A DNA stretch of 64,000 bases from Tamarix chinensis (lineage: Eukaryota > Streptophyta > Magnoliopsida > Caryophyllales > Tamaricaceae): the NCBI GenBank assembly GCA_030549775.1, contig CM060175.1, forward strand, positions 5,704,564 to 5,768,563, given 5' to 3'. The position numbers were made by a program, and so were the translations under genes. Positions 1 through 9,780 of the stretch are shown here, in pieces. Position 1 is the stretch's first letter; each line of letters begins with the position of its first letter. Below the pieces are notes generated by a model that saw only the letters and a program-made list of their open reading frames with translations, was not told the origin of the DNA and searched no databases.

Positions 1-171
1 TGTATTCTTAATAACATTGAGTTCAAGGATCCCACTATTCATAATCCAATAGAACGAATGGAAGCACCTTCCAAGGTAAAAAGCTCTTGAGCTACTGTTA
101 TCATCTGATGGAATGGACTCAACACTCTAAAGGCATCATGATCCTAACCCTTATTCTTAAACCGATGGAAC

Positions 172-475
172 TGTAACACCCCAAGTCGATACGACCATGC
201 GGGGGCTACCTTGGAGCGCTTTCGGATTGATCGGCTGGCCCCACAGATCAACACAAGTCCTTTCAGCACGCTTTGTCCTCACTCACGCACTTCCCGAGAA
301 ATTTTCAAAAAATTTCCAAAACTTTCCAGGAGGTCACCCATCCTAAAATTACTTTACGGCCAACACGCTTAACTGTGGAGTTCTTAGGATGGAATCACCA
401 AAAGGATGGTATACCATGTTGATATAAGTAGCCAGATCAATCCTTATAACACTCCGCTCAATTTGGGGTATTACA
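172..475 (-). repeat. Cassandra 3' LTR
   Basis: A 304-bp LTR, downstream on the minus strand. It retains the better 5S-like control region (321-400). Its ends TGTAAC...TTACA are the usual TG...CA. Confidence 0.9.
321..400 (-). promoter_or_regulatory. 5S rRNA-like internal promoter region in Cassandra 3' LTR
   Basis: On the minus strand the block reads AGAACTCCACAGTTAAGCGT (A-box region of 5S rRNA), then, after a spacer, TTAGGATGGGTGACCTCCTG (C-box region). Both match plant 5S rRNA nearly base for base. In Cassandra such sequences are known to act as an RNA polymerase III promoter. The rest of 5S rRNA is not preserved, so it is not a functional 5S gene. Confidence 0.88.
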
Positions 476-490
476 TTCACCCCCACTCAA
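476..490 (-). other. Cassandra polypurine tract
   Basis: The minus strand reads TTGAGTGGGGGTGAA directly before the TG of the 3' LTR, the expected position of a plus-strand priming polypurine tract. Confidence 0.75.
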
Positions 491-608
491 AGAACGCAAC
501 GTCCTCGTTGAGCCTTAACCAATGACTGTCTCAATACAGTTCATCCCAAGAATCGTCCCACTTGGTGACTGACTGGCTCATCCAAGTTCAGCTCACGGTC
601 GCGGTTTC

Positions 609-620
609 GCTTTGATACCA
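609..620 (-). other. Cassandra primer binding site (tRNA-Met type)
   Basis: The minus strand reads TGGTATCAAAGC two bases inside the 5' LTR. This matches the common initiator tRNA-Met primer site TGGTATCAGAGC with one change (G to A). Confidence 0.8.
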
Positions 621-622
621 TT

Positions 623-926
623 TGTAACACCCCGAGTCGATACGACCATGCAGGGTCTACCTTGGAGCGCTTTCGGATTGATCGGCTGGCCCCACAGATC
701 AACACAAGCCCTTTCAACACGCTTTGTCCTCACTCACGCACTTCCCGAGAAATTTTCAAAAAATTTACGAAACTTTCCAGGAGGTCTCCCATCCTAAAAT
801 TATTTTACGGCCAGCACGCTTAACTGTGAAGTTCTTAGGATGGAATCACCAAAAGGATGGTATACCATGTTGATATAAGTAGCCAGATCAATCCTTATAA
901 TATTCTGCTCAATTTGGGGTATTACA
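623..926 (-). repeat. Cassandra 5' LTR
   Basis: A 304-bp LTR, upstream on the minus strand. Its start TGTAATACCCC differs from the partner copy at CpG/C positions, consistent with deamination. Confidence 0.9.
772..851 (-). promoter_or_regulatory. 5S rRNA-like internal promoter region in Cassandra 5' LTR
   Basis: This is the second copy of the 5S-like A-box/C-box block. Here the C-box region reads GGATGGGAGACCTCC; the T-to-A change within GGGTGACC should weaken factor binding compared with the copy at 321-400. Confidence 0.85.
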
Positions 927-931
927 GGAAC

Positions 932-1804
932 TATTTGAGGTATCTCTCAAGACAAAATGCTCTGGACCCACTATTATTGGCCGATGAAACAAACTAAACA
1001 CTTCGGTCCTAACTTATATGATCTTTTACTTTAAGTAATTAACGTCTTGCCAAACTATTTTTTTATCTTGATATCATCATGTATACATAAATATAATTAT
1101 GAAATAAATATAAACCAGAATAAAAATAAATAAACAAGGTACAAACCACACAACCAGATGATGATTGAGACATTCTCTAAAGAAAAATGCTATAACCCCC
1201 TATGAAACCCTAGTTTCACAAGATAAGTATAAATTATCCCATAAGTCCCATATCATCACCAAATTTAGTAAACCATCCTAAATTAACATTATTAACATGT
1301 CCAAAAAACAAGGTATAACTCTAACGTCTTACAAATGCAATAACTAGCTTGCCTTTAGGTTACTAGCTATAATTTAGTCATTTTCTCATTTTATTTGAAT
1401 AATGCTACTCATAACTATCCCAAATATTTTATGTAACATAATTAAAAGATTTTGATCATCATTTCCACTTTATAATCACCAAAAATTCATATTTGATTCA
1501 TATTAACCAAAATATAATGCCTCAGCATCACACTTTTGATAACTTGTATCCCACTCAACCACAATTTAATCATATTACTTATAAAATTATTTATAAAATC
1601 TCTAAAATATTTTAATGGCATACTTTTCTATAAATTATCATAATATGACCAAAATACCATTACAATATCCACAATACCCAAATTTCTACAAAACCTAAAA
1701 AATAGATATCCTTGTCTTCCAACTTTCAGTTGCTTAAATCACCATACAACATAACCATGTTCATTTTCCACTTACCATACTTAATTAATACCACATCACA
1801 ATAC
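932..1804. other. Remainder of LTR A5 between two insertions
   Basis: AT-rich LTR sequence with no gene. A CCACTATTATTGGCCGATG inverted-repeat unit lies near 969. The last five bases (AATAC, 1800-1804) are the left target duplication of the gypsy element that follows. Confidence 0.55.
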
Positions 1805-2552
1805 TGGCATGAGTCTTCTTGTGTTAATGAAGATTTGAATGATGGTGGAAGGTGTAGGATCGACGACTGCTATGGAGAAGGAAGAAAGAAGATATTCAAG
1901 CAAGAATTGATAAAGAATTCAACAAGAAATTAAACCTTTGAATGTCACCCTATTCAATATTACTCTAAGTATTCTTAGGTAAGATTATTCAATCACAAAA
2001 GATAGGAGTATCCAAGTGTATTACTTGCATTAGATTTCAAATGATTCAACCATATGTTACAATTGTGTCGACACTTACATAGGAAGTCTTACATTACTAA
2101 GTAACACACTAACTTAGCCACATGACACACACACGACTAACTAGCACATAAACTAGGATTAACAATATAATTATACCATATATAATACATTAATCAACAA
2201 AGACTGTTACAAACAAAGTAAGATAATTAGTACATGAAAACAACTAACAAGATCCCTAATCAAATAAATAATGTTGACTTTAATGCTGACTACATCTCTT
2301 GACTTGTGGAGTTTACTTTCATGTATAGTAGCTTCCTTTGTAATAGCTTGTAATACATGAAATATTATGTATATTAACACCTTAAATGACTTGATCTTCT
2401 TTCTACAAATATGTTACATACCTATAAGAATGAGTTAAAATAAACTCATTAAGGTTAGCACATGATTAATATCATTATTAAAGACATATAATGTGATTGG
2501 TTCCACAATCAAATATGCCAAATCTTTATCATCTATGGATACTCCTACATCA
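1805..2552 (-). repeat. 3' LTR of the gypsy element
   Basis: This is a direct repeat of 7764-8527. Its plus-strand ends are TGGCATGAG and CTACATCA (TG...CA). The strongest shared block begins at about 1812 and reads through the GGATCGACGACTGCTATGGA region. The two copies differ at many positions and by small indels (748 versus 764 bp), so the insertion is old. Confidence 0.9.
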
Positions 2553-2779
2553 TTCTCCCCAAACGGAGAAGAATTTGTCCTCAAATTGACATCACTAAAG
2601 TAAGGAGATAAATCATCAACATTAAATGTCCTCAAAATACAACTATATGATTCTAGAAGTTTAAGTTCGTAAGCATTTTCTCTAAATTTTTTAAGGATTT
2701 TAAATGGTTCGTCTTCTCTTAACACTAGTTTATGTTTTCTTAGATTAGGAAATCTTTCTTTTCCCAAATGTAACCACAA
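2435..2779 (-). pseudogene. Integrase C-terminal tail of gypsy polyprotein
   Basis: This minus-strand frame carries the tail usual after the gypsy integrase core: a WLHLGKERFPNLRKHKL segment (residues ~2-18), then EPFKILKKFRENAYELKL (residues ~24-41) and FNVDDLSPYF. In the family it folds as an SH3-like DNA-binding region. No chromodomain follows; instead the frame crosses the polypurine tract and ends inside the 3' LTR. It is separated from the integrase core at 2820 by a frame break. As a polyprotein fragment it has no start codon of its own; the first Met is incidental. Confidence 0.8.
2553..2563 (-). other. Gypsy polypurine tract
   Basis: The minus strand reads TTTGGGGAGAA immediately before the TG of the 3' LTR, in the canonical position for plus-strand DNA priming. 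Confidence 0.85.
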
Positions 2780-2819
2780 TAAATCACTAGGATAAAATAC
2801 ATGTTGAGTGCGACGTTTG

Positions 2820-3389
2820 TTAGCTTGTTTTTGGTATCTTGCATTTGGCTCCCTCTATGTTTCCCTTGATTTGTTGATGAGGCTTTTGGAAGAACTCCAC
2901 TCGTTCCTTGGCCTCATTACTTTTAAGTTCACCTTTCTTCAAGGGTATCATAATAATTACTATGTAAGGATTCCCTCCATACAAAATCTCAAATGGAATC
3001 GAATGTGTAGTACTTGAAGGACTTTGATTATAAGCAAACTCTATATGAGCTGACTTAATATCCCAGTCTTTAGTAATTTTACTTACCAATCCTCTTAACA
3101 AAGTGCTAAGAGTATGATTTGTAACTTTAATTTATCCATTAGTTTGTGGATGATGTGAAGTACTAAATAACAATTTGGTGCCTAACATGTGCCATAATAT
3201 CTTCCAAGTGTTACTGAGAAAGTTGATATCCCTATCTAAAATATTACTTTTAGATATGCTATGCAGTTTCACTATTTCTTTAAAATACAAATCAACGACA
3301 TATGTAGTATCATTAGTTTTATTACATGGAATAAAATGAATCATTTTAAAAAATCTATCTACCACAACCATAATAGAGCCCACACTCAC
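2820..3389 (-). pseudogene. Gypsy integrase core, split by frameshift
   Basis: This is the rve-type integrase catalytic domain, which inserts element DNA into the host. Upstream frame 3132-3389 holds the first Asp in VVVDRFFKMIHFIP, the second in ILDRDINFLS, and the STSHHPQTNG motif. Downstream frame 2820-3101 continues with DIKSAHIEFAYNQSPSSTTH, ending in an FEILYGGNPY block. A break at about 3102-3131 separates the two. The DDE residues are still recognisable but the reading frame is interrupted. The zinc-binding HHCC part expected upstream (about 3400-3700) is too eroded to be sure of. Confidence 0.85.
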
Positions 3390-3988
3390 TCTTTTCTATG
3401 GTTAACTAGACATAGTTAATGGTGCATATAAAACTTTGTGACATAAATTTTACTCTTTTTACAAATAACACATTGGTTTACTATAATTTATACACCCTTT
3501 ATCCTACGTGGCCAATAGAAATTTCCTTACAATATCTCTAATGTTTTTTTAGTACCAAAATGGCTTGCTATATCTTCTTCATGTATCTATTATATAAGTA
3601 AATCCCTTGTACTTAAACTTAAAATTTGTACACAAATCTTATTAAGTTTAAATAAGAATCCATCTTATATTATATTATTACCATAATTTACATTATATTT
3701 ACATGCCTGATATTCCTAATGAAAATCTTCATCATTAGGATATATTTCTTTTAGCATTTCAAAACCTAGAAATTTAGCATCCAACATAACATGTAATGTA
3801 GATCTTCTAGAAAGAGTATTGGCTACTACATTTTATTTTCCATTCAAGTGTTTGATAGAAAACACCAAGGATTGTAAGAAAATTACCTAGTTTGTATATA
3901 TAGGACTTGTTTCCTTTTAACCATGTAAATATTTCAAACTTTTATGATCATAATGTAATACAAAGGGTTTAGGTCTCAAATAATGATT

Positions 3989-4261
3989 CTATGTCTCTAA
4001 ACTATGTATGATAGCAAATAATTCATTATCATATGTAGAATAATTCAATTTAGTACCGTTTAACTTTTCACTAAAGTATGCAATAGGTCTTTTTTCTTGT
4101 GAAAGAATTCCTTCTATGCCTACCACACTAGCATCACAAGTCACCTCAAAGAATATGTTAAAATTAGGCATAGATAATATGGGAGCATTGCATAATTTAT
4201 TCTTGAGAGTATCAAAGGCTTTAGTGGATTCATTTCCCCAAATAAACTCTCCTTTTTTCAT
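3989..4261 (-). pseudogene. Gypsy RNase H domain
   Basis: This segment degrades the RNA strand of RNA/DNA hybrids during reverse transcription. It opens with the RT thumb/connection piece ([16 protein letters not shown]), then FEVTCDAS with the first catalytic Asp, the [10 protein letters not shown] strand, and [13 protein letters not shown] with the next acidic residues. Motif order and spacing match plant Ty3/gypsy RNase H. The frame stops at 3989, before the C-terminal half, and is out of frame with the RT segment above it. Confidence 0.85.
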
Positions 4262-4393
4262 GGGTTGAGCAATACATGCAGCTATAGTAGAGAAATCTTT
4301 AACAAATATCCTATAGAAACTAGCTAACCTATGAAAAATTTCTTATTCGATATATACCCTTAGGAATAGGTTACTCTTGAATAGCTTATATCT

Positions 4394-5120
4394 TTACAAA
4401 ATCAACTTTCCCTTGCCACTAATAATATAACCAACAGAAACTATACATGGAAGCATAAATTCATATTTTTTGAATTTTCCATATAGTTTAGTTTCCCTTG
4501 ATTTATCAAATAGTTTCCTTAATTGTATAAGATGATCATGTTCATTTTTACTATATACAATTATGTCATCTAAATAAACCCTAATGAATTTACCTAAGAA
4601 AAGACAAATAAATTCATTCATTAGCCTCATGAAAGAACTATGTGCATTACATAACCCAAAAAGGCATAACAACCCATTCATAGATACCATATTTAGTTTT
4701 ACATGTTGTTTTCCATTCATCTCCTTCCTTAATCCTCATTTGATGATAAACACTTCCTAACTTTATTTTGGATAACACACATGCACCACAAAGTTCATCA
4801 AGCATGTCATCAAGTATGGGCATAAGAAAATGATACTTGACAGTAATATTATTTATGTCCCTATAATCTATGCACATACGCCAGTTAACATCCTTTTTAG
4901 GAGCTAATAAGACGGGTATATAATAAGGAATCATGCTTTGTCCCACATAACCTTTATTCACTAGTTCTAGAATTTTTTTTTTTTTTTTGTAATTCCCTAG
5001 CTTTCTTTGGATTACATCTATAGGCAGCTCGATTAGGTAAAGCATTCCATGAATTAAATCTATGGCATGCTCTATACCTCTAATAAGTGGTAGACCAGGA
5101 GGTAAGATATCCGAAAACAC
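4394..5120 (-). pseudogene. Gypsy reverse transcriptase, frameshifted
   Basis: Two overlapping minus-strand frames (4647-5120 and 4394-4720) together give a Ty3/gypsy reverse transcriptase. The first holds the N-terminal YIPVLLAPKKD and WRMCIDYRDINNITVKYHF motifs and LSKIKLGSVYHQMRI. The second holds FMRLMNEF and the catalytic box VYLDDIIVYSKNEHDH. The YLDD active site is intact, but the first catalytic Asp, normally in the F-S-K-I-D-L motif, is Lys here. With the frameshift near 4650-4720 this makes the enzyme inactive. Confidence 0.88.
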
Positions 5121-5366
5121 ATTATTATATTCATCAAGTTAACTAGTAAGGTTTGATTTGTTAGAATTTTTCTCCCCAAACTGAGATTCTTTCACAACTA
5201 AGGTATAACAAACACCCTCCTCCTCAATGTAATTAATCATTTCCTGTTCATGTAAGAATATGCTCTTTTTAGTCTTGGTGGTTGTACATAATCACATTAA
5301 GATGGCTTCAACTTATATTTAAGCACAATATATTCATTAGTCATACCATCATGAATTGTATTTCTA

Positions 5367-5826
5367 TCATATTACTATGGTATTCCTAGTCAAAATACCA
5401 CAAGAATCCATAGGCAAAACATCATATAATTCCTTATCATGGTAATCACTGATGCAAAAATTAATTAAGGTTTGTTTAGTTACCTTAGCTCCTTTTTCCT
5501 TATTAATCCATTGTAATGAATATAGTTTACAATGTGTAGTAGTCACTAGCCCTAGTTGTTTAACCATTTTTTCACTAGAAACATTAGTAAACGAACCACC
5601 ATTTACTGTGACCTTACAAACCATATCTCCAATTCTACATTTAGTTTTAAAATTTTTATCCCTTTGTGTAGATTGATCATTAGGTTGTATATGTAATTCC
5701 CTTTTAAGTACAAAACAAGGATTACCATCATCTTCATACATACTCAAGACATCATCATTAGATTTGGTTTCTAGGTCGTCATCATTAATACATGGTTCTA
5801 TGTTCTCAATTTCACTTAAGGTCAAA
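5367..5826 (-). pseudogene. Gypsy aspartic protease region
   Basis: This minus-strand frame continues from the gag zinc knuckle and resembles the retropepsin of plant gypsy elements: VCKVTVNGGSFTNVSSEKMV (residues ~69-88), then the LYSLQWINKEKGAKVTKQTL stretch and a YDVLPMDSCGIL end. Family members normally have an Asp-Gly-Gly-Ser active site; here Asp is replaced by Asn (VNGGS), so the protease should be dead even where the frame is open. Confidence 0.75.
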
Positions 5827-6900
5827 ACCCTTGGGTTAGGACATTCTCTAGCAAAATGACCATATCCTTTACATTTAAAAAATTGCTTATTGGAAATCTC
5901 CCTTACTTTATTTTTACCCTTTTCATCTCAGTTAGGGTTAGTCTTTTTGTCATTAGCTGAATAGATATGTGTCCCAAGTTTTGATGTAGATGCATTCGAA
6001 TAAGTTTTGGTGGATGTAGAAATTGAAGCATTAGTCTTATTATAGGTATTGTTGGACTTAGTTTATCTTTCACATTTTAAGGACAACATAGTCAAATCAT
6101 CAAGAGAATCATATGCAAACATTTTAACTGTGTCTCTAATTAAGTTATTAAGGCCACCTAAGTAGCTAGTACACTTTTGTTCATTTATTTCTTGCATGTC
6201 ACATAAGAGTGCTAGTTTTTCAAATTTCTTAGTATATTCTTCTACACTAAGAATTCCTTACCTAAGAGTAGTTAATTTGATATGCACATCTTGTTCATAC
6301 TCCTTAGGTACAAATTTTTTTCTTAGGTGTTTCTTTACATTTTTCCAAAACTTGATTTTACTTTTATCTTTCCTTTCACGAGTTCTCTTAAGATTATCAT
6401 ATCAAACTCTAGAAAAATTTTTTAATTAATAATTACATTCATAATCATACTCTCTAAACTCAAATATTGCTTCAATTTCATTCGACCATTCAAAAAATAG
6501 TTTAACATCTGATTCACCATAGAAATCAGGGAGATTAAGCTCTATACCTACATTTTCAAAATGGTTATACCTTAGTAGACGATTTACATTACCTCTTTGG
6601 TTGTAGTTGATGTCATTAGATCCATTCTCATATGCTCTTTATTCATACTACATTAGATTATTTATTTTCCCAACTTGAGCTTAGATTGACTTCCTCATCA
6701 TGCCTTATCAGTTGTTTGTAGCCTCCATGGTTGTGTGCATGTGTTAAAGAGTTTCTTGATCGGCTACCCATGATTATTTCCTTTGGAATTGGTTTTGAAT
6801 GGAAGGAAGCTCCTAAAATTGTGCATTGGTTTCATGTAAACTTGTTGTAAGTTGTTGAATAGTATCAAACATGGTCTTTATGGATACCTCTTCACCTATG
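5827..6900 (-). pseudogene. Gypsy gag with degenerate zinc knuckle
   Basis: On the minus strand near 6440-6545 the translation gives LPDFYGESDVKLFFEWSNEI followed by AIFEFREYDY, the Retrotrans_gag signature of plant gypsy capsid proteins. Further on, at 5827-5880, QFFKCKGYGHFARECP is a CCHC zinc knuckle whose first Cys has become Phe. Several stops break the frame between these points, so no start can be chosen. Gag would form the particle and bind element RNA. Confidence 0.78.
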
Positions 6901-7747
6901 ATTGTTACTCTTATTGAAAGATGCTTCGACACTCATTGGTTCCTACTGGAACTCGATTCTTGAAGGCTTTTTGGTGGCGTTGTAAGGATCTTGAAAGCTT
7001 CTTGGACTTGTAAGGGATTTGGTGATGGAAGGTAAATGATATAATGTGTTATCAATAATTATTGATACACTCAGATGTAATATTGGCGGACACGGATTGT
7101 AATCTTGCTTGAAGGAAAAATACAAAGAAAGTGCTTGGAAGAACGAGTTTGGTTAAAGAAAGTTTCTTCTTTTATGAGTGATTAATGCTAAGGAAGATAA
7201 GAGTAGTTGAATATCATAATGATACTCAAAAAAAGTTGGAAAAATGGATGAGTTTCTTGCTTGAATCAAGTTAATCAAGACTCAAGAAATGATGGTAGAA
7301 TCTACAAGATCTTGTTCGAATCAAAGATGCAAAAAGGAAGAGATCACTGAGGGAGAAGAAGATGGATAATCACTGATAGAGATAAAGAATTACTTGAGAA
7401 AATTGAAGATATACAAAAAACTTAATGATAGGCTAATAGTAGTTGGAGAATAATGGTTAGGAAGATAAAAATAAGGAAGGAAGAATCAAAGACTTACATT
7501 CAGTATTCAAATGTTTTGGTTGAAAAATAGGTAATCTTCAAACTCGACTTTGAAGAATTTAAGTGAAGGATGAAGATATATTAGATTTTGGTTGAAGATG
7601 TGTTGTAAGGTTCTATCAAACTTAACTCTTGAAGTTGATGATCACCATGCAAGCCTGGACAGGTATGGGAAATGTTACAAGAAAATACCTATGTGTGGAA
7701 GTAGAGAAGGAATGGATGGCCGTTGAATTTCATGGAAAGCCAGTCGA
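6901..7747 (-). other. Gypsy 5' leader between primer site and gag
   Basis: About 850 bp of non-coding leader on the minus strand, rich in GA. I see no protein similarity here. Confidence 0.5.
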
Positions 7748-7760
7748 GGCTTTGATACCA
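7748..7760 (-). other. Gypsy primer binding site (tRNA-Met type)
   Basis: The minus strand reads TGGTATCAAAGCC three bases inside the 5' LTR. It matches the initiator tRNA-Met primer site except for one G-to-A change, the same change as in the Cassandra copy at 609-620. Confidence 0.85.
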
Positions 7761-7763
7761 AAA

Positions 7764-8527
7764 CAGCACGATTCTTCTTGTGTTAATGAAGATTTGAATG
7801 ATGGTGGAAGGTGTAGGATCGACGACTGCTATGGAGAAGGAGGAAAGAAGATATTCAAGCAAAATTTGATAAAGAATTTAACAAGAAATTAAACCTTTGA
7901 ATGCCATCTTATCTAAGATTACTCCAAGCATTCTTAGGTAGGATTATTCAATCACAAAATATAGGAATAGCCAAGTTTATTACTCGTATTAAATTTCAAA
8001 TGATTCAACCATATGTTACAAGTGTGTTAACACCATGCTTATATAGGAAGTCTTGCATGGCTAACTAGTACACTAATTTAGCCACATGACACACATGTGC
8101 CTAACTAGCGCATAAACTAGTATTAATAATGTAATTATACCCTATATAATACATTAATCAACTTAAGACTATTACAAACAAGTTAAGCTTGTTAGTACAT
8201 GAAAATAACTAACATGAACCCTAATAAAAATAATGATGTTGACTTGAATGTTGACTAGGTCTCTTGACTTGTAGGATTGACTTTCATGTATAATAACTCC
8301 CTTTGTAATAGATTTTAACACATGAAATATTATGTAAGTTGATACCTTAAATGGCTTGATCTTCTTCCTGTAAATATGTTACATACCTACAAAAATGACT
8401 TAAAGTAAACTCATCAAGGTTAGTCACATTATTAATATCATTATCAAAGATATATAATGCGACTAGTTCCATAATTAAGTATGCCAACTCTTTATTATCT
8501 TAAGGATCTATGGATGCTCCTTCATCA
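7764..8527 (-). repeat. 5' LTR of the gypsy element
   Basis: A 764-bp partner of 1805-2552. Its inner end reads CAGCACGAT where the partner has TGGCATGAG, a run of transitions. The outer end CTTCATCA abuts the AATAC duplication. Confidence 0.9.
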
Positions 8528-9780
8528 AATACCATAGATCATGCTGCCCATTTAGGGTTTCAAACAAATGACTTATCGTAACAATAATCACATAAGCACA
8601 TGCTTTCTCATAATACTCAATTCTCAAGATACAATACCATATTATCATATAATTACATTATCAACATAAAAGTATCAATATAATAATACCAAATATGAGA
8701 TTACACATAATTTACACATAGCATTCAAAAATCCCTAACTATGACATATATCCTTACATATTCGATATTAATCTCTAAGCACAAAAGAAAACCCTAGTAT
8801 GCCTCCTCTATGACCATTGAAAAATCATCTAAAAACTAAGAATAAAAAGTGGCTTGAAAATAATAATCAAACAAGGAAAAAATAAGGTAAAATAGGGGAA
8901 AAGGAGAAAATTGAAGCAAATAAAGTTATAGGATAATGTGGTGTGAAAGAGAGCTAGCTACATGGGTTGTTGGCACAACAATGGAGGGTGTTTCACGATT
9001 CTCGCATGAAAAAATTGGGATGAAACATGAGACTATCATGCTGGTAGGGATTGGGGTTGTGAATGGCTCACATTGGTGGGGGGTTGGTAGCATGAGGTTG
9101 TAGCGTGGATGAGGTGGCCTTGCGTAAGGTGTTGATGCTAAAGGAGGTATGTTGTGTGAGCTTCTCACAGTGGTAAGGATAAGTAACACGATATTCTCAT
9201 ACAGGTAAGGTGGTGCAACTTGAGGTTGAAAAAATTATGCAGAAACTTGTTGCATGATATTAGCGGAATTCAACTAAATGATGCATAAAGAAGTTAGGAA
9301 AGGAGAGGGGGAGTCTAAGGAAGGTTTGGTGAGGGGTTAAATGACGTAAAGAGAGAATAGGGGTTATACAAAGGATAGTGTTGTGTGAATGGTTGATGAA
9401 TAACAAAGGTGATGCATAGGGGTAATGGGCAGATCAGGATCAGGGGGAAATTGTGGGGTAAAATTCTACGACACATCCCTTGAATTAAGGGAGGTGATGA
9501 TGGTGCTGATGAAGTAGTATTAGGTAGGGTGGAGGGTGGAAGCATATACAAAGGAAAATGGTTAGGTAGGAAAAAATCATGGGGAGAGAAGAAGAAGCCA
9601 AGGAAGAAGAAGGGGAAAGAAGTAAAAGGGAAATAGGAAAAGGGAAGAATAAGTGTAGGATTAGTGTTAGGATTAAGTTTTAAATTTAGGATTAAATAAT
9701 TAGGATAAGGTTAAACCATTAATCATCTAAAAAATATTAATTACCTATAATTAGAGTTAGGTTAAATTTGGAGTACTACA

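Larger units (their letters stand above)
172..926 (-). mobile_element. Cassandra TRIM retrotransposon, complete
   Basis: This is a 755-bp non-coding element with two 304-bp LTRs around a 147-bp middle. The LTRs start TGTAACACCCC and end GGGGTATTACA. A perfect 5-bp target duplication GGAAC flanks it (167-171 and 927-931). A tRNA-Met-type primer binding site lies next to the right LTR and a G-rich polypurine tract next to the left LTR, so transcription runs on the minus strand. Both LTRs carry 5S-rRNA-like sequence, the hallmark of Cassandra. It encodes nothing and would need proteins from another retroelement to move. By eye the two LTRs differ at about 14 of 304 positions, mostly transitions. 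Confidence 0.93.
1805..8527 (-). mobile_element. Full-length degenerate Ty3/gypsy LTR retrotransposon
   Basis: This 6,723-bp element is flanked by a 5-bp duplication AATAC (1800-1804, 8528-8532). LTRs lie at 1805-2552 and 7764-8527. On the minus strand the order is 5' LTR, primer binding site, gag with a zinc-knuckle remnant, protease, reverse transcriptase, RNase H, integrase, polypurine tract, 3' LTR. RNase H before integrase defines Ty3/gypsy rather than copia. Every module has stops or frameshifts and several catalytic residues are lost, so it cannot move by itself. It inserted into LTR A5 and is therefore younger than it. A chromodomain was not recognised, so the lineage is left open. 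Confidence 0.92.
1..9780 (-). repeat. Family A long LTR, copy A5 (3' part off the left edge)
   Basis: Read on the minus strand this LTR begins at 9780 with TGTAGTACTCCAAATTT, close to the start of LTR A4 at 53908 (TGTACTACCTCAAATTT). It contains a pyrimidine-rich stretch (about 8930-9600) and, near 20-170 and 930-990, the CCACTATT...GGTGGAATGG inverted-repeat units seen in other long LTRs here. It is interrupted by Cassandra (172-926) and by a gypsy element (1805-8527). Without these about 2.3 kb of LTR remains; other copies are 3.0-3.5 kb, so its 3' end should lie roughly 1 kb left of the window. No coding capacity is seen. LTR identity is inferred from shared ends and motifs. Confidence 0.6.

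Noticed and set aside
321..400. 5S rRNA gene
   Set aside because: Only the internal promoter boxes are conserved and they sit in a Cassandra LTR; the rest of 5S rRNA is not preserved.
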